From an uncultured candidate division Zixibacteria bacterium (lineage in GTDB: Bacteria > Zixibacteria > MSB-5A5 > GN15 > FEB-12): a stretch of DNA of 12,082 bases. The position numbers were made by a program, and so were the translations under genes. Positions within the stretch are counted from its first letter, which is position 1, and the number at the start of each line of letters is the position of its first letter. The stretch covers positions 1-12,082 of the forward strand of contig CAJVYT010000095.1 of assembly GCA_913009765.1 (NCBI GenBank), written 5' to 3'. Under the pieces are notes generated by a model. The model saw only the letters and a program-made list of their open reading frames with translations, was not told the DNA's origin and did not search any database. Shown one piece after another: positions 5,966-12,082 of the stretch.

Positions 5966-6796
5966 TTATTTCAAGCCTTCGGCTTTGGTGAGAACGAAAT
6001 TAACATCGTAATTTGATTCAAATTTATACCGCTGCCATTCGCCGTCAGTCAGCTGGGTGCGTTCTCCTTCGGTTTTCCACTTCTCTGTCTGTTTGATAAC
6101 AATACCTTTCACATAGGCAAAATAAATCATTCCATCTGTTTGAATTTTGTCCAAACCTGAACGCTGGGTTTTATCACCATCTTTTGGTTCTATCGGAATG
6201 AGTAAATTCCCGGTATATGCTATAACTGCACAATCGTATCCTAATTCTCGTACAAGAGATTTGATAGTATAGGTCGTTGATGCATTCATCGTTTCTGACG
6301 GAAGCATTACAGAGGTTGTCTGTGTCCAACTGTAGCCGGGGGATACTTTCGTTGACGGAAAAACAGGCATACCCTGTTCATAATAATTTTTCATATATGA
6401 TGCTGCTTTATCTTCAGAATCTTTAAAGGTGAAATCGATAATTTTACCATTTTGTAAAACAATCAAATCCATCTCGCGAGAATAGGTCACCGAATCAAGT
6501 TGTGTAGAATCATCTTTGTTGGGTTTGGTGTAATGCCACGTGTCAATTTCATTTATTTTATAAGTGCTGTCATTGATAATTTCTAAAATATTTTGTTTGA
6601 CAGTAGCTAAAGAGACATCAACTTCTTTTTTTACAAGAGAGTCTGCTGAATAGATTTCAGTTTGACGTTTTGAATCTTGTTTGTATTCTAAACTCATTCC
6701 CGGTTTGTATTTAAATGAGAGTTGTATTTCTTTTGTGCCTTCGGTGCAGCTGAGTAACAGCATTGAAAGCAAAATGAGGGCGGTTAGTCTTTTCAA
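5966..6796 (-). CDS. Secreted lipoprotein, DUF6263-like
   Basis: A 276-aa protein with a lipoprotein signal: a basic start (MKR), a hydrophobic core and the lipobox LLSC with Cys17 as the lipidated residue. It should therefore be anchored in the envelope outside the cytoplasm. The mature part is rich in beta-strand patterns and resembles DUF6263-type proteins (FKYKPGMSLEY at 28-38); the assignment is by eye. The start is TTG at 6796-6794, supported by AAGGAG (6808-6803, 6-nt spacer) and by the signal peptide beginning exactly there. It is the last gene of the sigma/anti-sigma unit, 28 nt after the anti-sigma stop, so it is probably a co-transcribed envelope component or sensor. Molecular function unknown. 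Confidence 0.85.
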   Translation of the reverse strand: MKRLTALILLSMLLLSCTEGTKEIQLSFKYKPGMSLEYKQDSKRQTEIYSADSLVKKEVDVSLATVKQNILEIINDSTYKINEIDTWHYTKPNKDDSTQLDSVTYSREMDLIVLQNGKIIDFTFKDSEDKAASYMKNYYEQGMPVFPSTKVSPGYSWTQTTSVMLPSETMNASTTYTIKSLVRELGYDCAVIAYTGNLLIPIEPKDGDKTQRSGLDKIQTDGMIYFAYVKGIVIKQTEKWKTEGERTQLTDGEWQRYKFESNYDVNFVLTKAEGLK

Positions 6797-6824
6797 TTCT
6801 TTCTCCTTGGTAACAATAATATAA

Positions 6825-7385
6825 TCAGTTTACCAAACGATTATATTCATGTATCACAGACAGTCTTCCAAGCATCCCCGGAGGACTAATCAGTAACATT
6901 CCCTGTATATGATTAAGTTGTTCTGCTTTGGTAAAAATTGGTGAATCGTCTGGTTCTATCATTTGTTCAAGCGGTGTCATGACAAAAATAGGAGATTCGG
7001 CAGGATTGTTTTGAGCAAACTTAGTATCGCTTGTGCCAATGATAATAGAAATTGCAAAAATAATCAATGCAGCTGCTGTTGAGATCAATGCTCGGCTGAA
7101 TTCAGAGCGTATTTTTTCAGGTGATTTCTGTTTTTGCTGTTCCTGCCAGTCGTTTTTCTCAATCGTACGGGCAAAAATTAAATTGGCTGTTTCTTCAAAA
7201 TAAAGATCACCCGGATTCACAGAAGCACTGTTATTGAGCAGTTCTTTGAGATGACCGGTAGCTTCTAACTCTTGCTTACAGGAATCACATAAAAGAATAT
7301 GTTCCTTGAGTTGTGTGGCAAGCACGGGGTCAAGACTGTTGTCGGCGAGGTCATCTATAAGCAGCTTATATTGGAGACATGTCAT
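6825..7385 (-). CDS. Anti-sigma factor, zinc-finger (ZAS) type with one membrane span
   Basis: A 186-aa partner of the upstream ECF sigma factor. Residues 1-40 form a zf-HC2/ZAS-like domain with Cys3 and the motif His29-x3-Cys33-x2-Cys36 (HILLCDSC), which binds the sigma factor in the cytoplasm. A charged linker leads to one transmembrane helix (about 99-117), leaving about 69 residues outside the membrane that may sense a signal. I chose the ATG at 7385 rather than the longer frame from 7478. It has AAAGGAG 5 nt upstream, inside the last sigma codons, and the ZAS domain starts right there; the extra 31 residues would overlap the sigma gene. The sigma stop and this start are 2 nt apart, so translation is probably coupled. 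No protease-site prediction was made. Confidence 0.9.
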   Translation of the reverse strand: MTCLQYKLLIDDLADNSLDPVLATQLKEHILLCDSCKQELEATGHLKELLNNSASVNPGDLYFEETANLIFARTIEKNDWQEQQKQKSPEKIRSEFSRALISTAAALIIFAISIIIGTSDTKFAQNNPAESPIFVMTPLEQMIEPDDSPIFTKAEQLNHIQGMLLISPPGMLGRLSVIHEYNRLVN

Positions 7386-7387
7386 TT

Positions 7388-7963
7388 TTACTCCTTTGGG
7401 TATAATCGCTGTTTTAATATCTTTTTTAGTTTTGTGCGGGCGATGTGAAGATTCGAGCGAACAGTAGCTTCGGGGCATCCAAATGTTTCCGCTATTTCTG
7501 CTTTTGTAAATCCTTCAATATCATGCAGAATTGCTGTTAAGCGTTGTTTGGTCGGAAGTAATTCCAAAGCCTTTAAAATTTCATTCATCAGTCGCTTATT
7601 TTTCAGATTCTCTGAGGGGGTGGCTACTTTGGTAGAAAGGGCAAGCTGTATATGACCGGGGAGAGAAGTGGAATCATCAGCCAATGTCGTATGACCTTTT
7701 CTTTTTCGTAATAGGTCAATTGAATAATTTGTAGCAATCCTCAAGATGAAACTGGTAAAATATCTTACATTCTCTAAGTCCTTACGTTTGTTATAAATTC
7801 GTACAAATGTCTCCTGTACAACTTCATCGGCATCCAAATGATTACCCAGTATCTGAAACGCCACCGAATAGATTTTTCTTTGGTAGCGGTGTACTAGTTC
7901 AGCAAATGCTGTGTCATCACCATGTAAAAATTGCTCGACTATTTGAGGAACCGATTTATCCAT
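7388..7963 (-). CDS. ECF-family RNA polymerase sigma factor
   Basis: A 191-aa sigma-70-family factor with only regions 2 and 4, as in the extracytoplasmic-function group. Region 2 spans about 18-88, with the core-binding and -10 segments in HLDADEVVQETFVRIYN (42-58) and FTSFILRIATNYSIDLLRKR (69-88). A linker (89-123) separates it from region 4 (about 126-183), whose helix-turn-helix is FTKAEIAETFGCPEATVRSN (152-171) and reads the -35 element. GAGGG lies just before the ATG. It is first of a unit with the anti-sigma factor and lipoprotein, and divergent from an MFS exporter. A housekeeping-like TTGACA promoter precedes it, rather than an obvious ECF-type autoregulated one. Its subgroup cannot be assigned by eye. 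Confidence 0.95.
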   Translation of the reverse strand: MDKSVPQIVEQFLHGDDTAFAELVHRYQRKIYSVAFQILGNHLDADEVVQETFVRIYNKRKDLENVRYFTSFILRIATNYSIDLLRKRKGHTTLADDSTSLPGHIQLALSTKVATPSENLKNKRLMNEILKALELLPTKQRLTAILHDIEGFTKAEIAETFGCPEATVRSNLHIARTKLKKILKQRLYPKE

Positions 7964-8039
7964 AATCCCTCAAAATAAATTATCATCAACATATAGACGC
8001 TTCTGTTTCGTATCTGTTTAAGTAAATAACAAAATAACC

Positions 8040-8068
8040 TTGACTCTTAAAACAATTAACATTACAGT
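8040..8068 (+). promoter_or_regulatory. Candidate promoter of the MFS exporter
   Basis: TTGACT (8040-8045), a 17-nt spacer and TACAGT (8063-8068) make a reasonable housekeeping-type promoter about 55 nt upstream of the exporter ATG. It overlaps the divergent promoter at 8059-8087, so the two could interfere. Confidence 0.45.
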
Positions 8069-8087
8069 TATGTTTGGAACTTGTCAA
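8059..8087 (-). promoter_or_regulatory. Candidate promoter of the ECF sigma operon
   Basis: On the minus strand a perfect -35 TTGACA (8087-8082) is followed after 17 nt by TAATGT (8064-8059), about 90 nt upstream of the sigma start codon. The -10 matches consensus at only three positions, so certainty is moderate. It overlaps the exporter promoter on the other strand. Confidence 0.45.
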
Positions 8088-8125
8088 TCTTTTTTATGAC
8101 AACAACTTAGAAAGAATAATGAGAA

Positions 8126-9535
8126 ATGACAGAAAAACCGCTTTTACAAAATAAATATTTACTTTTTACCGTTGGAGCGATAGGTACCTTTATGGCGACA
8201 TTAGACGGTTCTATCCTAAATGTTGCTCTGCCAACGATTTCCAACGATTTTGCTGTCTCTATTGATAAAATAGCATGGATTGTTGTGACATATTCGTTAA
8301 CTCTTATTTCATTGATGCTGATTTTTGGAGTATGGGTTGATAAAAAAGGATATTACTTTGCCTATCGGTTTGGATATATTTTCTTTATAATAGGCTCGGC
8401 AATGTGTGCTATCAGCACGAGTTTTGAATTTCTTGTTTTCAGTAGAATAATTGAGGCTATTGGAACTGCTATGTTTGCTGCTATTGGTCCCGGGATGGTA
8501 ACCTCTGTTTTTGGAGAAAAAGAGAGGGGTAAAGGGATAGGATTGATGGTTATGATGGTTGCCGGCGGGTTTATGGTCGGACCACCATTAGGCGGTTTTC
8601 TACTTAATTATTTTCATTGGTCAGCTCTGTTTGTAATTAATATCCCGATAGGTCTTTTTGGTTTGTTTATGACATTGAAGTTTTTTAAATCAATACCAAA
8701 ACCGGTATTAAAAAGGTCTCTCAAAATTGAGGGGGCGGCATCAATGTCGGTTGCTTTGGTAGCGACAACATTTTGTATGTCCGAAATTAATTCGTATCCA
8801 TTATATGATTATCATATCTGGGGATTAGCTCTGCTTGCTCTTGTTATGTACAGTCTGTTTTTCTATTTTGAATCAAAACCAAAAACAGCCCTTATCGGGT
8901 TGCAGGTATTTTCAAACAGACAGTTTACATCATCTATTGGAGCGATGCTGTTTATGTTTATGGCACTTTCCGGTATTACAATTTTGATTCCTTTTTATTT
9001 AGAAACAATCAAAGGATACGCTCCTAATCAGGTTGGTCTGTTTTTAACTATTTTTCCTATAATGATGTTTGTTTTTGCTCCGTTGTCCGGTCGTTTGTCC
9101 GATAAAATTGGTTTTCAGCAATTAACAATTGTTGGTCTGCTTGTTTTGATTCTTGGTATGTATTTTCTTTCTGATTTAACAGTGGACTCTACCAAAGGCT
9201 ATATCATTTTGAGTTTTGTTTTGCTTGGTATGGGGGTAGGGATATTTAACACGCCAAATTCTTCGGCACTGATGGGGTCGGTCACAGAAAAACACAGAGC
9301 AGTGACATCATCGATTTTGGGGACAACCCGCAATATCGGTATGTCTATCGGGATTGCATTGTCGACGGCTCTGTTTACATATTTCCAAACACAAAACAGT
9401 TTTCTTGGCGATAAGGGAGTTATTTTTGTTAAGTCGTATGCAACGGTGATATATGTTTCAATTGGGATTACCGGAATAGCTTTATTATTTTCATTTTTAA
9501 GGGGTCAGAAAAACGCTGTAACTGAAAGTAATTAA
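8126..9535 (+). CDS. MFS multidrug exporter, DHA2 (EmrB/QacA) family
   Basis: A 469-aa polytopic transporter with about 14 predicted spans, the usual layout of DHA2 proton-drug antiporters. Family motifs are clear: D1 at the first helix, LDGSILNVALP (26-36); motif A, GVWVDKKGYYFAYRFG (68-83); Arg107 in the fourth-helix motif FSRIIEAIGTA (105-115); antiporter motif C, AGGFMVGPPLGGF (146-158); and HWSALFVINIPIG (164-176). A second motif A-like loop, GRLSDKIG, follows in the C-half. The length is slightly short but complete. Only a weak ribosome site (GAG at 8121-8123) is seen. There is no adjacent MFP adaptor (EmrA) or TolC gene, so it may work alone in the inner membrane. Divergence from the ECF sigma operon hints at, but does not prove, shared stress control. 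Substrate unknown. Confidence 0.93.
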   Translation: MTEKPLLQNKYLLFTVGAIGTFMATLDGSILNVALPTISNDFAVSIDKIAWIVVTYSLTLISLMLIFGVWVDKKGYYFAYRFGYIFFIIGSAMCAISTSFEFLVFSRIIEAIGTAMFAAIGPGMVTSVFGEKERGKGIGLMVMMVAGGFMVGPPLGGFLLNYFHWSALFVINIPIGLFGLFMTLKFFKSIPKPVLKRSLKIEGAASMSVALVATTFCMSEINSYPLYDYHIWGLALLALVMYSLFFYFESKPKTALIGLQVFSNRQFTSSIGAMLFMFMALSGITILIPFYLETIKGYAPNQVGLFLTIFPIMMFVFAPLSGRLSDKIGFQQLTIVGLLVLILGMYFLSDLTVDSTKGYIILSFVLLGMGVGIFNTPNSSALMGSVTEKHRAVTSSILGTTRNIGMSIGIALSTALFTYFQTQNSFLGDKGVIFVKSYATVIYVSIGITGIALLFSFLRGQKNAVTESN

Positions 9536-9604
9536 AATATTGACTTAAACGAAATATTCGCTATTATATAAATCTTAAATGACTGTTGTAAAAACACCTC
9601 AGTT

Positions 9605-9636
9605 GGGTGGCACACCCCCCTTGGGGTGTGTGGAAA
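9605..9636. repeat. Palindromic repeat CACACCCC-CCTT-GGGGTGTG
   Basis: A perfect 8-bp GC-rich stem (9611-9618 and 9623-9630) with a 4-base loop. The leading GGGTGGCACACC (9605-9616) is identical to 542-553, the left edge of the MITE-like element. It follows the exporter stop by 69 nt but lacks a T-run, so it is better read as a dispersed repeat than as the exporter's terminator. Confidence 0.65.
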
Positions 9637-9655
9637 TATTCCAAGAGAATAGAAA

Positions 9656-9673
9656 CCTAACCCAAGGGTTAGG
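9656..9673. repeat. Palindrome CCTAACCC-AA-GGGTTAGG
   Basis: Perfect 8-base arms separated by two A residues, about 30 nt upstream of the tRNA. In reverse complement it is led by GTGTAG, similar to the TGTAGGG lead-in of the 127-146 and 242-266 palindromes, so it may be another member of that stem-variable repeat group. Confidence 0.6.
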
Positions 9674-9704
9674 CTACACGGTTATTATATGTGTTCCTAT
9701 ATAT

Positions 9705-9780
9705 GGGGCCTTAGCTCAGATGGGAGAGCGCTTGACTGGCAGTCAAGAGGTCAGGAGTTCGATCCTCCTAGGCTCCACCA
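9705..9780 (+). tRNA. tRNA-Ala (anticodon GGC)
   Basis: A full 76-nt cloverleaf. The acceptor stem GGGGCCT (9705-9711) pairs with AGGCTCC (9770-9776) and includes the G3-U70 wobble that identifies alanine tRNAs. D-stem GCTC/GAGC, anticodon stem CTTGA/TCAAG with loop CTGGCAG, so anticodon GGC reading GCC/GCU codons. T-stem AGGAG/CTCCT with TTCGATC loop. Discriminator A and encoded CCA (9778-9780). A terminator follows at 9788. Confidence 0.98.
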
Positions 9781-9787
9781 AAATTTT

Positions 9788-9812
9788 AAACCCGCTTAAC
9801 GGCGGGTTTTTT
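9788..9812 (+). terminator. Intrinsic terminator after tRNA-Ala
   Basis: AAACCCGC (9788-9795) pairs with GCGGGTTT (9802-9809) around a 6-base loop and continues into a T-run ending at 9812. It starts 7 nt after the tRNA CCA end, as expected for a monocistronic tRNA unit. Confidence 0.9.
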
Positions 9813-9825
9813 ATGTTAAATGATG

Positions 9826-9952
9826 TATTGATGTACACTATATAATCTCATATATTTCAATATGGGAAAACGCAATAAAATTCGGACAGATAATAAAACA
9901 GCACAACCAAGCGATAAACTTTTGCTGGTTGGTTTTCTTGCTCTTATCATAT
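9826..9952 (+). repeat. 127-bp direct repeat, copy 1
   Basis: Identical base for base to 11956-12082, offset 2130 bp. It covers 36 nt upstream and the first 91 nt of the 696-aa membrane protein gene. The preceding bases differ (G at 9825, C at 11955), so the identity starts exactly here. The upstream part holds a perfect TATAAT (9841-9846), a possible -10 without a visible -35. Confidence 0.99.
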
Positions 9953-11952
9953 TGCATATAATTGGCGGTTTTTGGCATTCATATTATAGTTGGGGGTTTT
10001 CATACTGGTCTCTGTTTTCAATAAATACAATTACTATTTTTGGTGTTCTTTCAATCATCGCTTTGTTGGCAACATATTATTATCGGTCAAAAATCAAATT
10101 AGAGTTTTTAGATAGATTTCAATTCACACATAAATCAAAATTTGTGACATTTATATTCTACACAGTAATTTCGATAATTCTGTTTTTTATTTTATATAAT
10201 TATCGTTCTCAAGCACATATCTATGGTGATGGGTATTCAATCTTAGAATTTTGTTCGATACATTCTTCACTTGTTATTAAAGACCAATATTATTTACAGC
10301 TTTTAGCAGTTTATTGGCACTGGCTTATGTTTAATATGTTATCGTCACTGTCGTTTTTAGATAAAGAAAAAATATTTGCTCTTACAAATGTAATTGGCGG
10401 GATAATAGGTCTATTAGGGATTTATAAAATTACAGGTCTATTGGCACGTAGTATGAAAGAACGAATTTTTCTGCTTGTGATTTCATTGTCATCTGCATCA
10501 ATTATTCTATTTTTTGGGTATATCGAAAATTATACATGGGCGATGTCGTTTATGCTCTGGACAATTTATTATTGTATAAGATATATTCATAAGTCTTGTT
10601 CAATATTTCTGCTTTTCTTGTTCGCATTTATTTCCTTAGCATTTCATTTGATAACAATACCGGTTTTAGTAACTGTATTTTACGTTTTGTTATATAGAAT
10701 ATATGCGGTTAAGAAAATATTAATTAGACTAACAAATTTTTCTTTGTTTATTGTAATATGTATTGGTTCTCTTATAATTTTGTTTCTATCGCAATTAAAG
10801 CAATTGACGCAGTTTGTTCCATTATGGAAGATATCAGGTAATAATTACTCTCTGTTTTCGTTGAATCATCTTAGCGATCTGTTCAATTTAATATTGTTGC
10901 TGGCACCGTTAGGCTTGCTTTTTTTTGTGTTTTCAGTTTTACTCAAAGAGAAAGATGAAATCAAAAACGATAAAACTGAAAAAGTTCTCTTTGTTATATC
11001 ACTTTTAACTTTTCTTTCGGCATCATTTATTGATCCTCAGTTAGGGATGATAAGAGATTTTGATTTATTTTCTTTTTATGGAATTCCATTAACATTATGG
11101 GCTGGATATAGATTTTCAAGAATGTATTTAGAAGATAAATTTCCTTCATGGATAATCGTTGCATCTTCTATAATTGTCATCATTCATATTGTTCCTAACC
11201 TGTACGAAAAAAACAGACCGGAATTAGCAGTTGAATATCTTGATGAAGTTCTTTGGAAAGACCCCCATTATCAAACTGATTATCAGGACGCATATAGAGG
11301 ACTTTCGTGGGGAGTTATTCTTGAACACAATGTTAATAGAGGAGATTTGTCAGAAAAATATTTTACCAAAAGATCAACTGTTGATCAATTTGATCCGACA
11401 CCTTTTTACAATTTAGGATCGTTATATAATAAAAAGAATCAATTGGATTCTTCAAGATATTATTTTCAGAAAGGATTTGAATTGAATCCACAGGATCCAA
11501 AGTTTTTATCTAAACTTGCTGAAGTTGAGTGTAAATTACAGAATTTTCAATTAGCAGAAAAATTGGCGAAAGAATCACTAGCTATTGATTCGAATCATTT
11601 ACAAGGATTGATTGCTTTAGGAAATATTTATGGGGTACAAAATCAAATGGGAAAATCAATAGTATATTTAAGAAAAGCATATGACTTAAATCCTAACGCA
11701 TATATAATTATGTTGAATTTAGGAGCTCAATATGCTAAAGGAATAAATGCTGATTCTGCATTATATTATTATGATAAGTCATTATCTACTATTCCAAATA
11801 CTTTAAAGATTAAAATATTGAGTAGACTTATTTCGATTACGCTTTATCAAAATCACCAATCAAAAGCAATTGAGTATTTGAATCAATTAAAACAAATAGC
11901 TCCCAATTCCGCACTTGTCCGTAAAAAAGAAAAAGAAATTTATGGGCAGTAA
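9862..11952 (+). CDS. Polytopic membrane protein with C-terminal TPRs, GT-C-like
   Basis: A 696-aa protein in two parts. Residues 19-446 contain about 11 to 13 hydrophobic spans. Residues 512-681 form five tandem 34-residue TPRs (starting near 512, 546, 580, 614 and 648). Polar motifs stand out in the membrane part: YGDGYSIL (121-128) after the third span, FGYIENYT (218-225) and IRDFDLFSFYG (397-407). The architecture resembles GT-C membrane glycosyltransferases with TPR tails, where an early extracytoplasmic acidic residue is catalytic; Asp123 would be the candidate. This is inference from architecture only. No clear Shine-Dalgarno precedes the ATG. The gene looks more AT-rich than deoBC or the exporter. 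Its stop is followed after 3 nt by a second copy of its own upstream and start region, so it is probably the first of a tandem pair, or an assembly loop. Confidence 0.75.
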   Translation: MGKRNKIRTDNKTAQPSDKLLLVGFLALIILHIIGGFWHSYYSWGFSYWSLFSINTITIFGVLSIIALLATYYYRSKIKLEFLDRFQFTHKSKFVTFIFYTVISIILFFILYNYRSQAHIYGDGYSILEFCSIHSSLVIKDQYYLQLLAVYWHWLMFNMLSSLSFLDKEKIFALTNVIGGIIGLLGIYKITGLLARSMKERIFLLVISLSSASIILFFGYIENYTWAMSFMLWTIYYCIRYIHKSCSIFLLFLFAFISLAFHLITIPVLVTVFYVLLYRIYAVKKILIRLTNFSLFIVICIGSLIILFLSQLKQLTQFVPLWKISGNNYSLFSLNHLSDLFNLILLLAPLGLLFFVFSVLLKEKDEIKNDKTEKVLFVISLLTFLSASFIDPQLGMIRDFDLFSFYGIPLTLWAGYRFSRMYLEDKFPSWIIVASSIIVIIHIVPNLYEKNRPELAVEYLDEVLWKDPHYQTDYQDAYRGLSWGVILEHNVNRGDLSEKYFTKRSTVDQFDPTPFYNLGSLYNKKNQLDSSRYYFQKGFELNPQDPKFLSKLAEVECKLQNFQLAEKLAKESLAIDSNHLQGLIALGNIYGVQNQMGKSIVYLRKAYDLNPNAYIIMLNLGAQYAKGINADSALYYYDKSLSTIPNTLKIKILSRLISITLYQNHQSKAIEYLNQLKQIAPNSALVRKKEKEIYGQ

Positions 11953-11955
11953 AAC

Positions 11956-12082
11956 TATTGATGTACACTATATAATCTCATATATTTCAATATGGGAAAA
12001 CGCAATAAAATTCGGACAGATAATAAAACAGCACAACCAAGCGATAAACTTTTGCTGGTTGGTTTTCTTGCTCTTATCATAT
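11956..12082 (+). repeat. 127-bp direct repeat, copy 2, ends at contig edge
   Basis: Exact copy of 9826-9952 that stops precisely at the last base of the window. A repeat of exactly 127 bp ending at a contig end is the signature of a de Bruijn assembly with k=127 reaching an already used node. It may hide a real tandem duplication with a 2130-bp unit. Confidence 0.99.
11992..12082 (+). CDS. Start of a second copy of the TPR membrane protein (partial)
   Basis: The first 91 nt (30 codons plus one base) match the gene starting at 9862 exactly, including 36 nt upstream. The frame is open to the contig edge. Whether this is a true tandem paralogue, identical or diverging further on, or a graph overlap of the same gene cannot be told from this sequence. 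Confidence 0.45.
   Translation, partial: MGKRNKIRTDNKTAQPSDKLLLVGFLALII

Noticed and set aside
7386..7478. Longer N-terminus for the anti-sigma factor
   Set aside because: The added 31 residues overlap the end of the sigma gene in another frame; the ATG at 7385 has a proper ribosome site and begins the ZAS domain.
8076..8100. ECF-type promoter from the GGAACTT box
   Set aside because: The -35-like box is present, but no convincing -10 lies 15-17 nt downstream, and overlapping housekeeping-type boxes explain the region as well.
9579..9845. Open frame of 88 codons across the tRNA
   Set aside because: It covers two palindromic repeats, the whole tRNA-Ala and its terminator, so coding is implausible.
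9705..9952. Integration of a mobile element at the tRNA gene
   Set aside because: No integrase is seen, and no duplicate of the tRNA 3' end occurs downstream; the 127-bp repeat starts 45 nt after the tRNA.
9826..12082. Circular plasmid or phage with terminal repeats
   Set aside because: The repeat joins the contig end to an internal site, not to the contig start, so it does not circularise the contig as a whole.

Overview
This looks like one end-to-end contig from an uncultivated, AT-rich bacterium sequenced on Illumina. Bacterial origin is supported by an ECF sigma/anti-sigma pair, a lipobox, Shine-Dalgarno sites, a DHA2-type exporter and a tRNA-Ala(GGC) with encoded CCA. No single gene fixes the phylum. 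The many short palindromic intergenic repeats and the gene styles resemble candidate phyla around the FCB group, but that is an impression only.

Layout. 1-107 is not biology: it is a poly-T run plus a complete Illumina P7/index/read-2 adapter. 108-1165 is gene-poor and packed with palindromic repeats, a MITE-like inverted-repeat element (542-712) and one or two possible tiny ORFs. A small two-helix membrane protein (1169-1417, minus) is divergent from an ion-transporter-superfamily permease (1866-3077, plus), and the gap between them is rich in inverted repeats. On the minus strand follows deoB-deoC (overlapping by 4 nt), then a 62-aa zinc-ribbon protein and an archaemetzincin homologue whose catalytic Glu, third zinc ligand and Met-turn Met are all replaced. 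Next, also minus, comes a three-gene unit: ECF sigma factor, ZAS-type anti-sigma factor with one membrane span, and a secreted lipoprotein, closed by a repeat-derived terminator. It is divergent from an EmrB/QacA-like MFS exporter (8126-9535). Two more hairpin repeats, tRNA-Ala(GGC) and its terminator lead to a 696-aa polytopic membrane protein with five C-terminal TPRs.

The last 127 bases exactly repeat 9826-9952, the start region of that 696-aa gene. The contig therefore ends on entering a second copy of the gene, either a true tandem duplication or a k=127 assembly-graph loop.

Functionally, deoB/deoC form a deoxyribose-phosphate salvage route. The sigma/anti-sigma/lipoprotein unit is probably an envelope-signal module, possibly linked to the divergent exporter. 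The most unusual item is the degenerate archaemetzincin next to its zinc-ribbon neighbour; the repeat families and the terminal duplication come next.
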